Below, piece by piece: positions 1 through 7,818 of a DNA stretch of 64,000 nucleotides. Every line of letters begins with the position of its first letter. Within the stretch, counting starts at the first letter, position 1. The notes under the pieces were generated by a model. It did not search any database, was not told where the DNA came from, and was given only the letters and a program-made list of their open reading frames with translations. The translations under genes and the position numbers were made by a program. The stretch is from an uncultured Stomatobaculum sp. (GTDB lineage Bacteria; Bacillota; Clostridia; Lachnospirales; Lachnospiraceae), in the NCBI RefSeq assembly GCF_937924975.1, contig NZ_CALEYG010000028.1, forward strand, positions 1 to 64,000. The letters are read 5' to 3'.

Positions 1-54
1 CACGAGTTCGTCATCGGCTCTTTTTTATTGTCCTAGTTCATCTTACAATCATCC
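1..54 (-). mobile_element. Terminal end of an IS30-family element (continues upstream of window)
   Basis: These 54 bases match 3881-3934 with a single mismatch (C15 versus A). At 3.8 kb the same sequence lies directly upstream of a minus-strand reading frame that starts like an IS30 transposase, so this should be the same element end, with the transposase lying to the left of the window and reading leftwards. Similarity between the two copies stops after ATCC at 54 and 3934, which I take as the element boundary. The family assignment is inferred through the 3.8 kb copy. Confidence 0.6.
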
Positions 55-79
55 AGCGTGATTTTTACAGCATTTGCAC

Positions 80-108
80 TTGCAAAGCAGCTTAAAATCG
101 GGTAAACT
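80..108 (+). promoter_or_regulatory. Promoter of rpsF-ssb-rpsR
   Basis: TTGCAA (80-85), 17-base spacer, TAAACT (103-108). It sits between the IS30 end and the leader of rpsF, so the insertion left this promoter intact. Confidence 0.5.
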
Positions 109-127
109 TAGATACCGTGACATTACA

Positions 128-162
128 TCCTTGCTTCCGGACGTGACCGGAGGCCGGAGACC
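128..162 (+). promoter_or_regulatory. Possible S6:S18 autoregulatory leader element
   Basis: The rpsF leader holds three CCGG-containing segments (around 136-140, 147-151, 153-157) that can form alternative short hairpins just ahead of the AAGGAGG ribosome binding site. In many bacteria the S6:S18 complex binds a hairpin with a CCG bulge in this position. The match is only by location and base composition. Confidence 0.25.
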
Positions 163-180
163 AAAAGGAGGAAGAGCGAA

Positions 181-501
181 ATGAACAAATACGAATTGAC
201 GCTTGTTCTGAACGGAAAGCTCGAGGAAGAGGAGAAGGCAGCGGCGCTGGAGAAGGCGCAGGGCTACATCACCCGCTTCAACGGCACTGTGACGAACGTC
301 GACGACTGGGGTAAGAAGAGATTTGCTTACGACATCCAGAAGATGAAGGAAGGCTTCTACTACTTCATCAAGTTCGAGTCCGAGGATGCGTCCACGCCGA
401 ACGAGCTGGAAGCAAGCCTTCGCATTTTCGAGCCGGTCGTGAGATATCTGATCGTCAGAGACGAAGCTGTCGAGCAGCCCGCACAGGAAGCGGCAGAATA
501 A
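181..501 (+). CDS. rpsF: 30S ribosomal protein S6
   Basis: Ribosomal protein S6, which binds 16S rRNA together with S18 in the platform of the small subunit. The 106-residue protein shows the usual N-terminus (MNKYELTLVLNG) and the conserved YDIQKMKEGFYYFIKF and EPVVRYLIV segments, then an acidic, alanine-rich tail. It is slightly longer than the usual 95 or so residues because of this tail. It has a strong AAGGAGG ribosome binding site, is first in the rpsF-ssb-rpsR operon, and ends 18 bases before ssb. The order is the standard one in Firmicutes. Confidence 0.97.
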   Translation: MNKYELTLVLNGKLEEEEKAAALEKAQGYITRFNGTVTNVDDWGKKRFAYDIQKMKEGFYYFIKFESEDASTPNELEASLRIFEPVVRYLIVRDEAVEQPAQEAAE

Positions 502-519
502 TTCAGAAAGAGTGATTGT

Positions 520-996
520 ATGAACAAAGTCGTTTTGATGGGAAGACTGACGAGAGATCCGGAAGTTCGCTATTCGAGCGGCGAGAAGTCCATGGCGATT
601 GCGCGTTACACCCTTGCGGTGGACCGCAGAGGCAGACGCGGAAACAGCAACGGCGAGCAGACAGCGGATTTTATTCCCTGTGTTGCCTTTGACCGGGCGG
701 CGGAGTTCGCGGAGAAGTATTTCCGGCAGGGAATGCGCGTGCTGGTGTCCGGCAGAATTCAGACCGGCAGTTACACGAACCGCGAGGGCCAGAAAGTTTA
801 TACAACCGAAGTGATTTTGGAAGATCAGGAATTCGCCGACAGCAAGGGCGCTGGCAACGGCGGAAGCGGAAATTATAACAGCGCCCCGCAGACAGGCTAT
901 GCGGAGGAGAGAAGACCGAGCCCGCAGAACGCCAGCACTGAGGGATTTATGAATATCCCGGACGGCGTCGAAGACGAAGGACTGCCGTTTAACTAA
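520..996 (+). CDS. ssb: Single-stranded DNA-binding protein
   Basis: SSB coats single-stranded DNA during replication, recombination and repair. Residues 1 to about 108 form the OB fold (MNKVVLMGRLTRDPEVRY; later FIPCVAFDRAAEFAEKYF and GMRVLVSGRIQTGSY). A Gly/Asn/Ser-rich linker follows, and the protein ends in an acidic tip, DEGLPFN, a variant of the partner-binding DDIPF tail. The 158-residue length is normal. It lies between rpsF and rpsR, where it is co-transcribed with the two ribosomal protein genes in most Firmicutes. Confidence 0.97.
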   Translation: MNKVVLMGRLTRDPEVRYSSGEKSMAIARYTLAVDRRGRRGNSNGEQTADFIPCVAFDRAAEFAEKYFRQGMRVLVSGRIQTGSYTNREGQKVYTTEVILEDQEFADSKGAGNGGSGNYNSAPQTGYAEERRPSPQNASTEGFMNIPDGVEDEGLPFN

Positions 997-1016
997 AGAG
1001 ATAGGGGGACAAGATC

Positions 1017-1286
1017 ATGCCTTTTAACAGAAGTGACAGACCGGAAGGACAGAGAAGCAGACGTCCGGGCGGCATGCGCAGAAGAAGAAAAGTTTGTGTG
1101 TTTTGTGCAGAGGGCGCAAAGCCGATCGACTATAAGGATGTCGCAACGCTGAAGAAGTACATCTCCGAGAGAGGTAAGATTCTTCCGCGCCGCATTACCG
1201 GAAACTGCGCGCGTCACCAGAGAGCACTCACGCTCGCAATCAAGAGAGCACGCCACATCGCTCTGCTGCCGTACCAGGTGGACTAA
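1017..1286 (+). CDS. rpsR: 30S ribosomal protein S18
   Basis: Ribosomal protein S18, partner of S6 on 16S rRNA. The 89-residue protein has an Arg-rich N-terminus, then KVCVFCAEGAKPIDYKD with a Cys-x-x-Cys pair typical of the zinc-type S18, and the conserved ISERGKILPRRITGNCARHQ and RARHIALLPY segments. It is the last gene of the operon and is followed within 30 bases by a strong terminator. Confidence 0.97.
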   Translation: MPFNRSDRPEGQRSRRPGGMRRRRKVCVFCAEGAKPIDYKDVATLKKYISERGKILPRRITGNCARHQRALTLAIKRARHIALLPYQVD

Positions 1287-1314
1287 GCCACAGGCGCAAT
1301 ACGAGAAACCGGAA

Positions 1315-1343
1315 GGGAGTTCCCGCGAGGGGACTCCTTTTTT
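1315..1343 (+). terminator. Terminator of the rpsF operon
   Basis: Stem GGAGTTCCC / GGGGACTCC (one G-T pair) around a GCGA loop, followed by TTTTTT. Confidence 0.85.
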
Positions 1344-1419
1344 GTGCGCTTAGCCTCATCTGTTTTCCGCAAATGTAAACTCGGGTGTAATCATCCTTGC
1401 GTAGCCGGTCAGCGCGCCG

Positions 1420-1491
1420 CTAAGTTCCGGGCTTGTTCTGCCCGTATTTCATATAAGACCCGCCGCAAGAAGGACAGAGAACATGCGTCAT
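1420..1491 (-). pseudogene. Possible transposase zinc-ribbon N-terminal fragment
   Basis: On the minus strand a start at 1491 with a GGAGGAAAA ribosome binding site opens a 23-codon frame encoding a CPSCGG knuckle followed by YMKYGQNKPGT and then a stop. The pattern CPxCGG-x-KYG-x-(K/T)-x-G-T is how several IS transposases (IS1249/ISL3-like) begin, so this may be a transposase stub. The downstream sequence (about 1350-1419) shows no continuation that I recognise. It is too short to be sure. Confidence 0.3.
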
Positions 1492-1550
1492 GACGTTTTC
1501 CTCCAAACATACTGGTTCAAGGAAGCCCACTCTTTTTGTCCTATAACTCA

Positions 1551-1586
1551 AAAAAGAATCCCTCACTGCACGCAGCGGGGGATTCC
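1551..1586 (-). terminator. Terminator of the cysteine desulfurase-ttcA operon
   Basis: Read on the minus strand, GAATCCC.CGCTGC pairs with GCAGTG.GGGATTC around a short loop and is followed by TTTTTT. It lies just past the ttcA stop. Confidence 0.75.
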
Positions 1587-1591
1587 GGTAT

Positions 1592-2446
1592 TTATTCTCC
1601 GCGTCTCGCTGCATAGTCCTCGAGGAAACTGTGGTCGCCGTCGCTCTTTCGGATGCCCGGAAAGGTTTCGGTGCAGACTGCGTGAATCGCGTTAAAAATG
1701 CTTTTTTCAATGTCAGGGTTGGTCTGCTTTAAGTGACGCAGCAAAATCTTGACTTCTTGGCGCTTGCTGCCGCCGCCGCCGTTGTCGCAGATGGTGCAGT
1801 TCTCGGTGAAACGGCAGGCGCACTGGATGAAGGAGAGCTCATTGTAACGCCGCCATGCGATGATATCGTCCTCACGGATGCAGTACATCGGGCGTATCAG
1901 TTCCATCCCCTCAAAGTTCTGTGAGTGCAGCTTCGGCATCATACCCTGCAGCTGGGAACTGTAAAACATCGCCATCACGGTGGTCTCGATCACATCGTTT
2001 AAGTGGTGGCCGAGCGCAATTTTGTTGCAGCCGAGGTCCTTGGCCTTCCGGTAGAGGTGGCCGCGGCGCATGCGGGCACAGAGATAACAGGGGTGCTCGT
2101 CGGCATTGTTCGCGACATCAAAGATGTCGGTCTCGAAAATCGTAATCGGGATATTCAAGAGCTTTGCGTTGCTCTCAATCTTTGCGCGGTTCATCTCGTT
2201 GTAGCCCGGATCCATCACGAGGTAGATGACCTCGAAGGGAACATCGCTGTGTCGGTGCAGTTCCTGGAAGAGCTTGGCCATCAGCATGGAATCCTTGCCG
2301 CCTGAGATGCAGACCGCGATTTTATCGCCGGGTTCCACGAGGGCATAGCGCTTTACGGCGGCAATAAAAGGGTTCCAGAGCTGCTTTCTGTATTTTTTGA
2401 TGATGCTGCGCTCGGCAATCTGGTAAGGCAGAAGTTCTCGTGCCAT
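1592..2446 (-). CDS. ttcA: TtcA-family tRNA 2-thiocytidine synthetase (PP-loop)
   Basis: An ATP-dependent tRNA sulfurtransferase of the TtcA family, which thiolates C32 of some tRNAs. The PP-loop ATP site is SGGKDS at residues 48-53. Cys pairs at 120/123 (CYLC) and 217/220 (CTIC) are placed as in TtcA enzymes, which bind a 4Fe-4S cluster. I chose the ATG at 2446 (MARELLPYQ), preceded by AGAAAGGA, over an upstream GTG-type start that would run into the previous gene. The upstream partner is a cysteine desulfurase, the expected sulfur source. Substrate (C32 or another thiolation) is inferred from family only. Confidence 0.85.
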   Translation of the reverse strand: MARELLPYQIAERSIIKKYRKQLWNPFIAAVKRYALVEPGDKIAVCISGGKDSMLMAKLFQELHRHSDVPFEVIYLVMDPGYNEMNRAKIESNAKLLNIPITIFETDIFDVANNADEHPCYLCARMRRGHLYRKAKDLGCNKIALGHHLNDVIETTVMAMFYSSQLQGMMPKLHSQNFEGMELIRPMYCIREDDIIAWRRYNELSFIQCACRFTENCTICDNGGGGSKRQEVKILLRHLKQTNPDIEKSIFNAIHAVCTETFPGIRKSDGDHSFLEDYAARRGE

Positions 2447-2468
2447 GGTAGTCCTTTCTGGTAAGCGG

Positions 2469-3578
2469 TCAATGCAGGAGAGGCGCGAGTGCCTCGAGCA
2501 GGGCATCGAGTTCCTCGCGGGTGGTCAGGTGACTTAGGCTCAGGCGGAAGGAGGCGAGCGCATTCTTCCGGGAGCGGCTCACGGCAAAGACAGCGCGGCT
2601 CGGCAGAGCATCTGTGGAACAGGCGGATTTCACGGAGATGCAGATATCGGACAGGGCGAGTGCCGCCTGAACGGCCGCGCCCCTAAGTCCCGAGATGCTG
2701 AGATTCAGAATGTGCGGAACGGCAGTCGCCGGGCTGTTGACGGTAACTTTCGCTTCCCCTTTGAGCGCCGCGCGGAGATACGCGTTGTGCGTGGCGACAA
2801 GGTCGTAGCGGGCGGCTTCTTCGGCGAGTGCTGTCTCCAGCGCTGTCTCCAGCGCGCAAATTTCGGCGAGTGCCGGGGTGCCGCTCCGGTAAGGCGAATC
2901 GCTTTCTCCGCCGTGAAGCTGGGGGTAGAGCGGAATGCCTTTCTTCTTATATAGAACACCGCTGCCGACCAGACCGTAAAACTTATGCGGGGCAAAGCTC
3001 ACACTGTCGGCGGCGGAAAAATCGACCGGGACTTTGCCGATGGCTTGGGTTGCATCCACATGGAAGTGGCAGTCCGGGAAGCGCCGGATCAGTGCGGCGG
3101 CCTCGGCGAGCGGCTGCAAAGTGCCGAGTTCGCTGTCGACTGCGGAGAGCGACACGAGGCAGGTGTCCTTCCGAAGTAGGGAAGAGAGTGCGTTCAGATC
3201 GATGCAACCGCTCGGCAGAATGGGGAGCAGATCGATTTCATAGCCGACTTCCTGCAGATAGCTGAGGGTTGCGCTGACGGAAGGATGTTCGAGCGCGGTA
3301 CTGATGATGTGGCGGCCGACATGGCGCCTGGCTGCCGTGCTGCCAAGCAGCGCGAGATTGTTGGCTTCGGTTGCACCGGAGGTGAAAACCAGCTCCTCCG
3401 GCAATACGCCAAGCAGCGCCGCAATATGCGCCCGCGCGTCGGCAAGTGCTTTTGCAGCGGCCTGTCCGGCGGGATGCTTGGAATTCGGATTGCCGGGATA
3501 ATCGAGACTTGCGCGAAGAAAGGCCTCGGCGACGCGGGGGTCTGTCGGGGTATTTGCGCTGTAATCGAGATAAATCAT
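2469..3578 (-). CDS. Cysteine desulfurase (NifS/IscS-like)
   Basis: A class V aminotransferase-fold, PLP-dependent enzyme that takes sulfur from L-cysteine as a persulfide. It starts MIYLDYSANTPTDPRV, shows the ATEANNLAL segment, the PLP lysine in APHKFYGLVGSG, and the active-site cysteine loop near the C-terminus (VKSACSTDALPSRAV). At 369 residues it is a normal length. The ATG at 3578 with GGGAGG is preferred over a longer frame. It lies 22 bases before ttcA, so it probably feeds sulfur to tRNA thiolation. It might also serve Fe-S assembly, but no scaffold gene is adjacent. Confidence 0.9.
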   Translation of the reverse strand: MIYLDYSANTPTDPRVAEAFLRASLDYPGNPNSKHPAGQAAAKALADARAHIAALLGVLPEELVFTSGATEANNLALLGSTAARRHVGRHIISTALEHPSVSATLSYLQEVGYEIDLLPILPSGCIDLNALSSLLRKDTCLVSLSAVDSELGTLQPLAEAAALIRRFPDCHFHVDATQAIGKVPVDFSAADSVSFAPHKFYGLVGSGVLYKKKGIPLYPQLHGGESDSPYRSGTPALAEICALETALETALAEEAARYDLVATHNAYLRAALKGEAKVTVNSPATAVPHILNLSISGLRGAAVQAALALSDICISVKSACSTDALPSRAVFAVSRSRKNALASFRLSLSHLTTREELDALLEALAPLLH

Positions 3579-3607
3579 AAAAACCTCCCAAAAGAGTACA
3601 GAAAAAT

Positions 3608-3636
3608 ATTCTAGCATGCGGCTTTGAGCGGTGCAA
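3608..3636 (-). promoter_or_regulatory. Promoter of cysteine desulfurase-ttcA operon
   Basis: On the minus strand TTGCAC, 17-base spacer, TAGAAT, about 30 bases ahead of the chosen start codon. Confidence 0.55.
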
Positions 3637-3784
3637 GGCGGCTCAGGCGGAAAGGGGATAAATGGGAGAGGCTCAAACAAAGAGCCCCGGGATGCGGGAG
3701 CGAGAATTGCGTTGTCATAAAGAAGCGGGTAAAACGAGGAGGAGGGATGAGGGGTGGGGGAGGGAGAGGCAATCTCTGCACTTT

Positions 3785-3934
3785 TCGCGTGTCAGGTGGC
3801 GATACTTTCTATTTGTGTTATACTCTTTCTGAGCCATGGCGAACCTCCTGGTGTTGTGTTGTGTGGTAACTTCATCATACCACGAGTTCGTCATAGGCTC
3901 TTTTTTATTGTCCTAGTTCATCTTACAATCATCC
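3785..3934 (-). mobile_element. Truncated IS30-family element, 5' end only
   Basis: On the minus strand, an ATG at 3836 with AGGAGG opens a frame reading MAQKEYNTNRKYRHLTREK, the typical N-terminus of an IS30 transposase, which loses similarity after about 20 residues. The 46 bases upstream of it lead into the 54-base end shared with position 1 of the window. Only about 150 bases of the element remain, between the cysteine desulfurase promoter and tRNA-Gln. The break lies near 3785. Confidence 0.6.
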
Positions 3935-3960
3935 CAATAAAAAGTATTTCAAAAAAGCAA

Positions 3961-3989
3961 TTGACAGCAAGAGACAAAACGGGTATACT
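3961..3989 (+). promoter_or_regulatory. Promoter of tRNA-Gln
   Basis: TTGACA (3961-3966), 17-base spacer, TATACT (3984-3989). This is a near-consensus sigma-A promoter 18 bases before the tRNA. Confidence 0.85.
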
Positions 3990-4006
3990 CTCTTTGTTCT
4001 TGTGAT

Positions 4007-4079
4007 TGGGCTATCGCCAAATGGTAAGGCAACGGACTCTGACTCCGTCATTGTGAAGGTTCGAATCCTTCTAGCCCAG
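4007..4079 (+). tRNA. tRNA-Gln (anticodon CTG)
   Basis: A full cloverleaf can be drawn: acceptor stem TGGGCTA/TAGCCCA, D arm GCC..GGC, anticodon stem ACGGA/TCCGT with loop CTCTGAC, so the anticodon is CTG, reading CAG, and T arm GAAGG-TTCGAAT-CCTTC. The discriminator base is G and the CCA end is not encoded. It is a single tRNA with its own promoter and terminator. Confidence 0.95.
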
Positions 4080-4085
4080 CGAGTA

Positions 4086-4114
4086 AAACCGAGCCGTCCG
4101 GCTCGGTTTTTTTG
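4086..4114 (+). terminator. Terminator of tRNA-Gln
   Basis: Stem AACCGAGCC / GGCTCGGTT around GTCC, followed by a run of seven T. Confidence 0.85.
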
Positions 4115-4228
4115 TATCTGTTATTTTGACCGATATGTGGCTATGATTGAGACAGTGCGTTGTTTCAGGACGTTGGATATTCGGATTTGATGATTCGCCG
4201 AGAGGCGATTTTGGAAAGGCGGTAGGGC

Positions 4229-5074
4229 ATGAAGTACTTAAAACTTGGCGTGATGCAGACTTTGGTGATTGAGAGACAAAAGGAGTTCGGTGTCTTTCTC
4301 CGCGCGGCAGCGGACACGGTGGGGGAGGAGACCGTGCTGCTCCCGAAGAAGCAGCTGCCTGCGGGGGCGGCGCAGGGCACGGCGCTCGAAGTTTTCTTAT
4401 ACAAAGACAGCTCGGACCGCCTGATTGCGACGACGCGCCGCCCCCTGCTCACGGTCGGCGAAGTCGGAAAGCTTGAGATTCGGGAGATCACGAAAATCGG
4501 CGCGTTTCTCGACATGGGGCTCGAGCGCGATGTGCTGCTTCCGTTCCGGGAGCGGGTCGGGGAGATTAAGCCCGGCATGCAGGTGCTGGTCGCGCTCTAT
4601 GTCGACAAGAGCGACCGTCTTGCCGCGACCATGCGGGTGTACCGTCATTTGAGAGCGGCGGAGGGAGTCGCGAAAGAACAGGTGGTGCGCGGCACAGTCT
4701 ACGAGCTCGGCGAGCCGGGCATTTATGTTGCGGTCGATGACAAGTATTTCGGCATGATCCCGAAGTCCGAGGCCTACGGCAACTTCTCGGTCGGACAGGA
4801 AATCACGGCGCGTGTGATTCGCGTGCGGGAGGACGGAAAGCTGGATTTAAGCCCCCGGCGCAGAGCCTTCGAGCAGATGGATGAGGACGCGGAACTGCTG
4901 CTCAGAAAACTGGACGAAGCGGGCGGAAGTCTGCCCTATCACGACCGGAGCAATCCGGCGGAAATCGAGGCTGCGCTCGGCCTCTCGAAGAATGCGTTCA
5001 AACGCGCACTCGGGCGCCTCTTGAAAGCCGGGAAAGTAGTCAAGACGCCACAAGGGTTGCTGAAAAAATCATGA
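4229..5074 (+). CDS. cvfB: CvfB-family S1 RNA-binding protein
   Basis: An S1-domain RNA-binding protein of the CvfB/YitL family, linked in Staphylococcus to virulence and RNA-level regulation. The N-terminus (MKYLKLGVMQTLVIERQKEF) and the S1-like segments ITKIGAFLDMGLERDVLLPF and GEPGIYVAVDDKYFGMIPKS are clear. The C-terminal 60 residues look like the winged-helix of the family (NAFKRALGRLLKAGKV). The 281-residue length is normal. It stands alone after the tRNA, and I see no obvious terminator before the next promoter. Confidence 0.88.
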   Translation: MKYLKLGVMQTLVIERQKEFGVFLRAAADTVGEETVLLPKKQLPAGAAQGTALEVFLYKDSSDRLIATTRRPLLTVGEVGKLEIREITKIGAFLDMGLERDVLLPFRERVGEIKPGMQVLVALYVDKSDRLAATMRVYRHLRAAEGVAKEQVVRGTVYELGEPGIYVAVDDKYFGMIPKSEAYGNFSVGQEITARVIRVREDGKLDLSPRRRAFEQMDEDAELLLRKLDEAGGSLPYHDRSNPAEIEAALGLSKNAFKRALGRLLKAGKVVKTPQGLLKKS

Positions 5075-5113
5075 ATATTGCCTAAAAATTAGCCTTGTCC
5101 TCCGCTTGTATGC

Positions 5114-5142
5114 TTGCTATTCTTGTCAAACTGCCTTATGAT
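5114..5142 (+). promoter_or_regulatory. Promoter of the CdaR-type regulator
   Basis: TTGCTA (5114-5119), 17-base spacer, TATGAT (5137-5142), about 75 bases before the start codon. Confidence 0.55.
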
Positions 5143-5219
5143 GGTTCTGATTGAATGTGAAATTCTTTGAAAACACGGTAGCAGCGGAGCTGTGTCACCG
5201 CGATTGAAAGGAGACAGGG

Positions 5220-6320
5220 ATGATATCGAACCAAATTTTGCAGTCCACCCTGGAGGGAATGAAGGCAATTACCCGCGTGGATCTTTGCATCACGGACACC
5301 GAGGGCAGTCTGCTGGCCGGAACGTTTCCGGAGGCGGAGACACAGGAAGCCGCAGCCTATACCTTTGCCAATTCGCCGGCGGACGCACAGGTGCTCGGCA
5401 ACTATCAGTTCTTTAAAATTTTTGATGACAACCAGCTCGAGTACATTCTGGTTGCCTGCGGTGCAAGCGAGGATGTCTACATGGTCGGAAAGCTCGCGGC
5501 GTTTCAGGTCGAGAACCTCCTGACAGCTTACAAGGAGCGCTTTGACCGCGACAACTTCATCAAGAACCTACTGCTCGACAACCTCCTCTTAATCGACATC
5601 TACAACCGCGCAAAGAAGCTCCAGATTGAGGAGCAGGCGCGCCGCGTCTGCTTTGTGATCGAGACCGAGGCGGGGAAGGAGATGAGTGCGCTCGAGACCG
5701 TGCGCAATATCTATGCAAATCGCGGGCATGACTTTGTGACGGCGGTCGACGGTCGCACGATTATCCTGGTGCGCGAAGTGCGCGAGGGCGAGAGCTTTGA
5801 GGAGCTCGACCACGCGGCGCGCGAGGTGATCGAGGGGCTCCGCGCGGCGGAGATTCTGGATGTGAATATCGCCTACGGTACGATTGTGAAGGACATCAAG
5901 GATGTGTCCCGCTCGTACAAAGAGGCTATGATGGCGCGGGAAGTCGGCAAGATTTTCTATCCGGGCCAGACCATTGTTGCCTACAACAAGCTCGGCATCG
6001 GCCGCCTGATTTATCAGCTGCCGTCTTCGCTCTGCAAGATGTTCATCAGCGAAATCTTCGAGGGCAAGACCCCCGAGCAGTTTGACGAGGAGACCCTGCA
6101 GACCATCAACAAGTTCTTCGAGAACAGCCTGAATGTCTCGGAGACCTCGAGACAGCTCTACATCCACCGGAATACCCTGGTGTACCGTCTCGACAAACTG
6201 CAGAAGACCACGGGTCTCGACCTCCGCGTCTTCGAGGACGCCATCACCTTTAAGATTGCGCTGATGGTTGTCAAGTATATGAGTTCTAAGGAAGAGGTAT
6301 TTGATGGCAGAAAATTCTGA
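5220..6320 (+). CDS. CdaR/PucR-type transcriptional regulator
   Basis: A regulator with a PucR-type C-terminal HTH. The final 70 residues carry the signature NVSETSRQLYIHRNTLVYRL with LDLRVFEDAITFKIAL. Residues 1 to about 110 resemble the sugar-diacid recognition domain of CdaR proteins (NQILQSTLEGMKAITRVDLC), and the middle is the GGDEF-like linker domain common in this family. It overlaps the following S41 peptidase gene by 17 bases, so the two are co-translated. Its effector and target are not shown by the sequence. The two-gene pair recurs in Clostridia, so it may serve a general signal. Confidence 0.82.
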   Translation: MISNQILQSTLEGMKAITRVDLCITDTEGSLLAGTFPEAETQEAAAYTFANSPADAQVLGNYQFFKIFDDNQLEYILVACGASEDVYMVGKLAAFQVENLLTAYKERFDRDNFIKNLLLDNLLLIDIYNRAKKLQIEEQARRVCFVIETEAGKEMSALETVRNIYANRGHDFVTAVDGRTIILVREVREGESFEELDHAAREVIEGLRAAEILDVNIAYGTIVKDIKDVSRSYKEAMMAREVGKIFYPGQTIVAYNKLGIGRLIYQLPSSLCKMFISEIFEGKTPEQFDEETLQTINKFFENSLNVSETSRQLYIHRNTLVYRLDKLQKTTGLDLRVFEDAITFKIALMVVKYMSSKEEVFDGRKF

Positions 6321-7638
6321 GTGGAAGAACGACGAGGAGGAAGCCCGCGCCCGGAAAGAGGCTGAGGCGGCCGTGCGACACGCGCGCGACTATCATATGC
6401 GGAAGCAGGGCTACTGGAAGGGCTTCTTCGTCGGCTTTTTTGCCTGCGTGGCAGTGCTTGCGGTTGCAGCCGCAGTTCTGTTTTTCCGGGTGAGCGGCAA
6501 TCGCCGGCCTTACCGGGCGGACAAGACGACGCAGGCCACCCCGGCTGAGGCGAGCGCCAATCCGAAAGATCTGAATTACGATAAGATCGAGGCGAAAATG
6601 CGCCTTCTGCAGAATGTGATATACAAGAATTATCTCTTTGATGAGAAGGAGACGGATGTCGAGGACGGCATCTACAAGGGCATGATGTCCGGTCTCGGCG
6701 ATCCCTACTCGGTCTACTACACGGCGGACGAGTATAAGAAGCTGACCGAAGAGACCAGCGGGCAGTACTCCGGCATCGGCGCTGTGCTGAATCAGGATCC
6801 GGATACGAAAATCAGCCGCATTGTGACCGTATTCCCGGGCTCCCCGGCCGAAGAGGCGGGGCTCAAGCCCGACGACATTCTCTACCAGGTCGCCGGAAAG
6901 GATGTGACCGGAGAAAATCTGGATGTCCTGGTCGCGAGTTATATCCGCGGCGCAGAGGGAACCAGCGTCGAAATCAAGGTACTTCGCGGTGACAAGCACG
7001 AGGAACTCACGTTTAACGTGACGCGCCGCAACATTGTGATGCCGACGGTCGAGTCGGAGATGAAGGCGAATAAAATCGGCTACATCCGCGTGCTTCAGTT
7101 CGACACCGTGACATCGGATCAGTTCAAACAGGCGGTCGATGAGCTCCAGAAGAAGGGCATGAAGCGTCTGGTCATTGACCTTCGCAACAACCCGGGCGGC
7201 GTTCTGGACTCCTGCATCTCGATGCTCGACTACATGTTGCCGGACGGCCTTCTGGTCTACACGGCAGGGCGGGACGGTGTCGGCGAAAAGTATTACGCGA
7301 CCGACGGGCACGAGGTGAATCTGCCGACTGTCATTCTGATTAACAAGGGTTCGGCGAGCTGCTCGGAGATTTTTGCGGGTGCCTACCATGACTTCGGCCG
7401 CGCAAAACTGGTCGGCACGACGAGTTTCGGCAAGGGCATTGTCCAGTTCGTGATGCCGCTCGGCGACGGCTCGGCGGTGAAACTCACGACACAGCATTAT
7501 TATACGCCGAATGGCTTTGATCTCCACGGCAAGGGTGTCGCGCCGGATGTCAAGGCAGAGTCTGAAGAGGGCGATGTGCAAAACGGCGAGAAGGACGCAC
7601 AGCTTGCGCGTGCGCTGGAAGTTGTACAGGAAGAATAA
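6304..7638 (+). CDS. S41 carboxyl-terminal processing protease (CtpA-like)
   Basis: A membrane-anchored serine protease. After a charged N-terminus there is one transmembrane segment (about residues 33-58, GFFVGFFACVAVLAVAAAVL), then a PDZ domain (about 145-230, GIGAVLNQD to GTSVEIKVLRG) and the S41 catalytic core. The nucleophile serine lies in KGSASCSEIFAGA and the lysine in TTSFGKGIVQ. At 444 residues it has the usual length. ATG 6304 is preferred over the adjacent TTG 6301. It is probably exported and acts on misfolded or signalling proteins at the membrane. The start overlaps the end of the regulator gene. Confidence 0.9.
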   Translation: MAENSEWKNDEEEARARKEAEAAVRHARDYHMRKQGYWKGFFVGFFACVAVLAVAAAVLFFRVSGNRRPYRADKTTQATPAEASANPKDLNYDKIEAKMRLLQNVIYKNYLFDEKETDVEDGIYKGMMSGLGDPYSVYYTADEYKKLTEETSGQYSGIGAVLNQDPDTKISRIVTVFPGSPAEEAGLKPDDILYQVAGKDVTGENLDVLVASYIRGAEGTSVEIKVLRGDKHEELTFNVTRRNIVMPTVESEMKANKIGYIRVLQFDTVTSDQFKQAVDELQKKGMKRLVIDLRNNPGGVLDSCISMLDYMLPDGLLVYTAGRDGVGEKYYATDGHEVNLPTVILINKGSASCSEIFAGAYHDFGRAKLVGTTSFGKGIVQFVMPLGDGSAVKLTTQHYYTPNGFDLHGKGVAPDVKAESEEGDVQNGEKDAQLARALEVVQEE

Positions 7639-7652
7639 GAAGAAAACGAGAT

Positions 7653-7694
7653 GAGACAGACCGACCGGAAATTTGAGGCGTCTGTCTCTTTTCT
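7653..7694 (+). terminator. Terminator after the S41 peptidase gene
   Basis: GAGACAGAC / GTCTGTCTC stem with an 18-base loop, followed by TTTTC. The loop is long, so this is moderate evidence. Confidence 0.55.
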
Positions 7695-7746
7695 CACCCA
7701 GAATGCATAAAAATAAGTATTATAGATTATTTTTGCAAATAACAGC

Positions 7747-7776
7747 TTGCCTTTTTCGGGGCAGGGCGTATATAAT
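7747..7776 (+). promoter_or_regulatory. Promoter of the amino acid ABC operon
   Basis: TTGCCT (7747-7752), 18-base spacer, TATAAT (7771-7776), 42 bases before the start codon. Confidence 0.7.
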
Positions 7777-7818
7777 GGGGCAAGAGAAAATGAAAACCGG
7801 ATTCAGGAGGGGAAAAAG

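Noticed and set aside
6286..7581. 431-codon open frame on the minus strand opposite the S41 protease
   Set aside because: It mirrors the coding strand, has no family resemblance, and is His/Arg/Val-rich as expected for antisense of a GC-rich gene.
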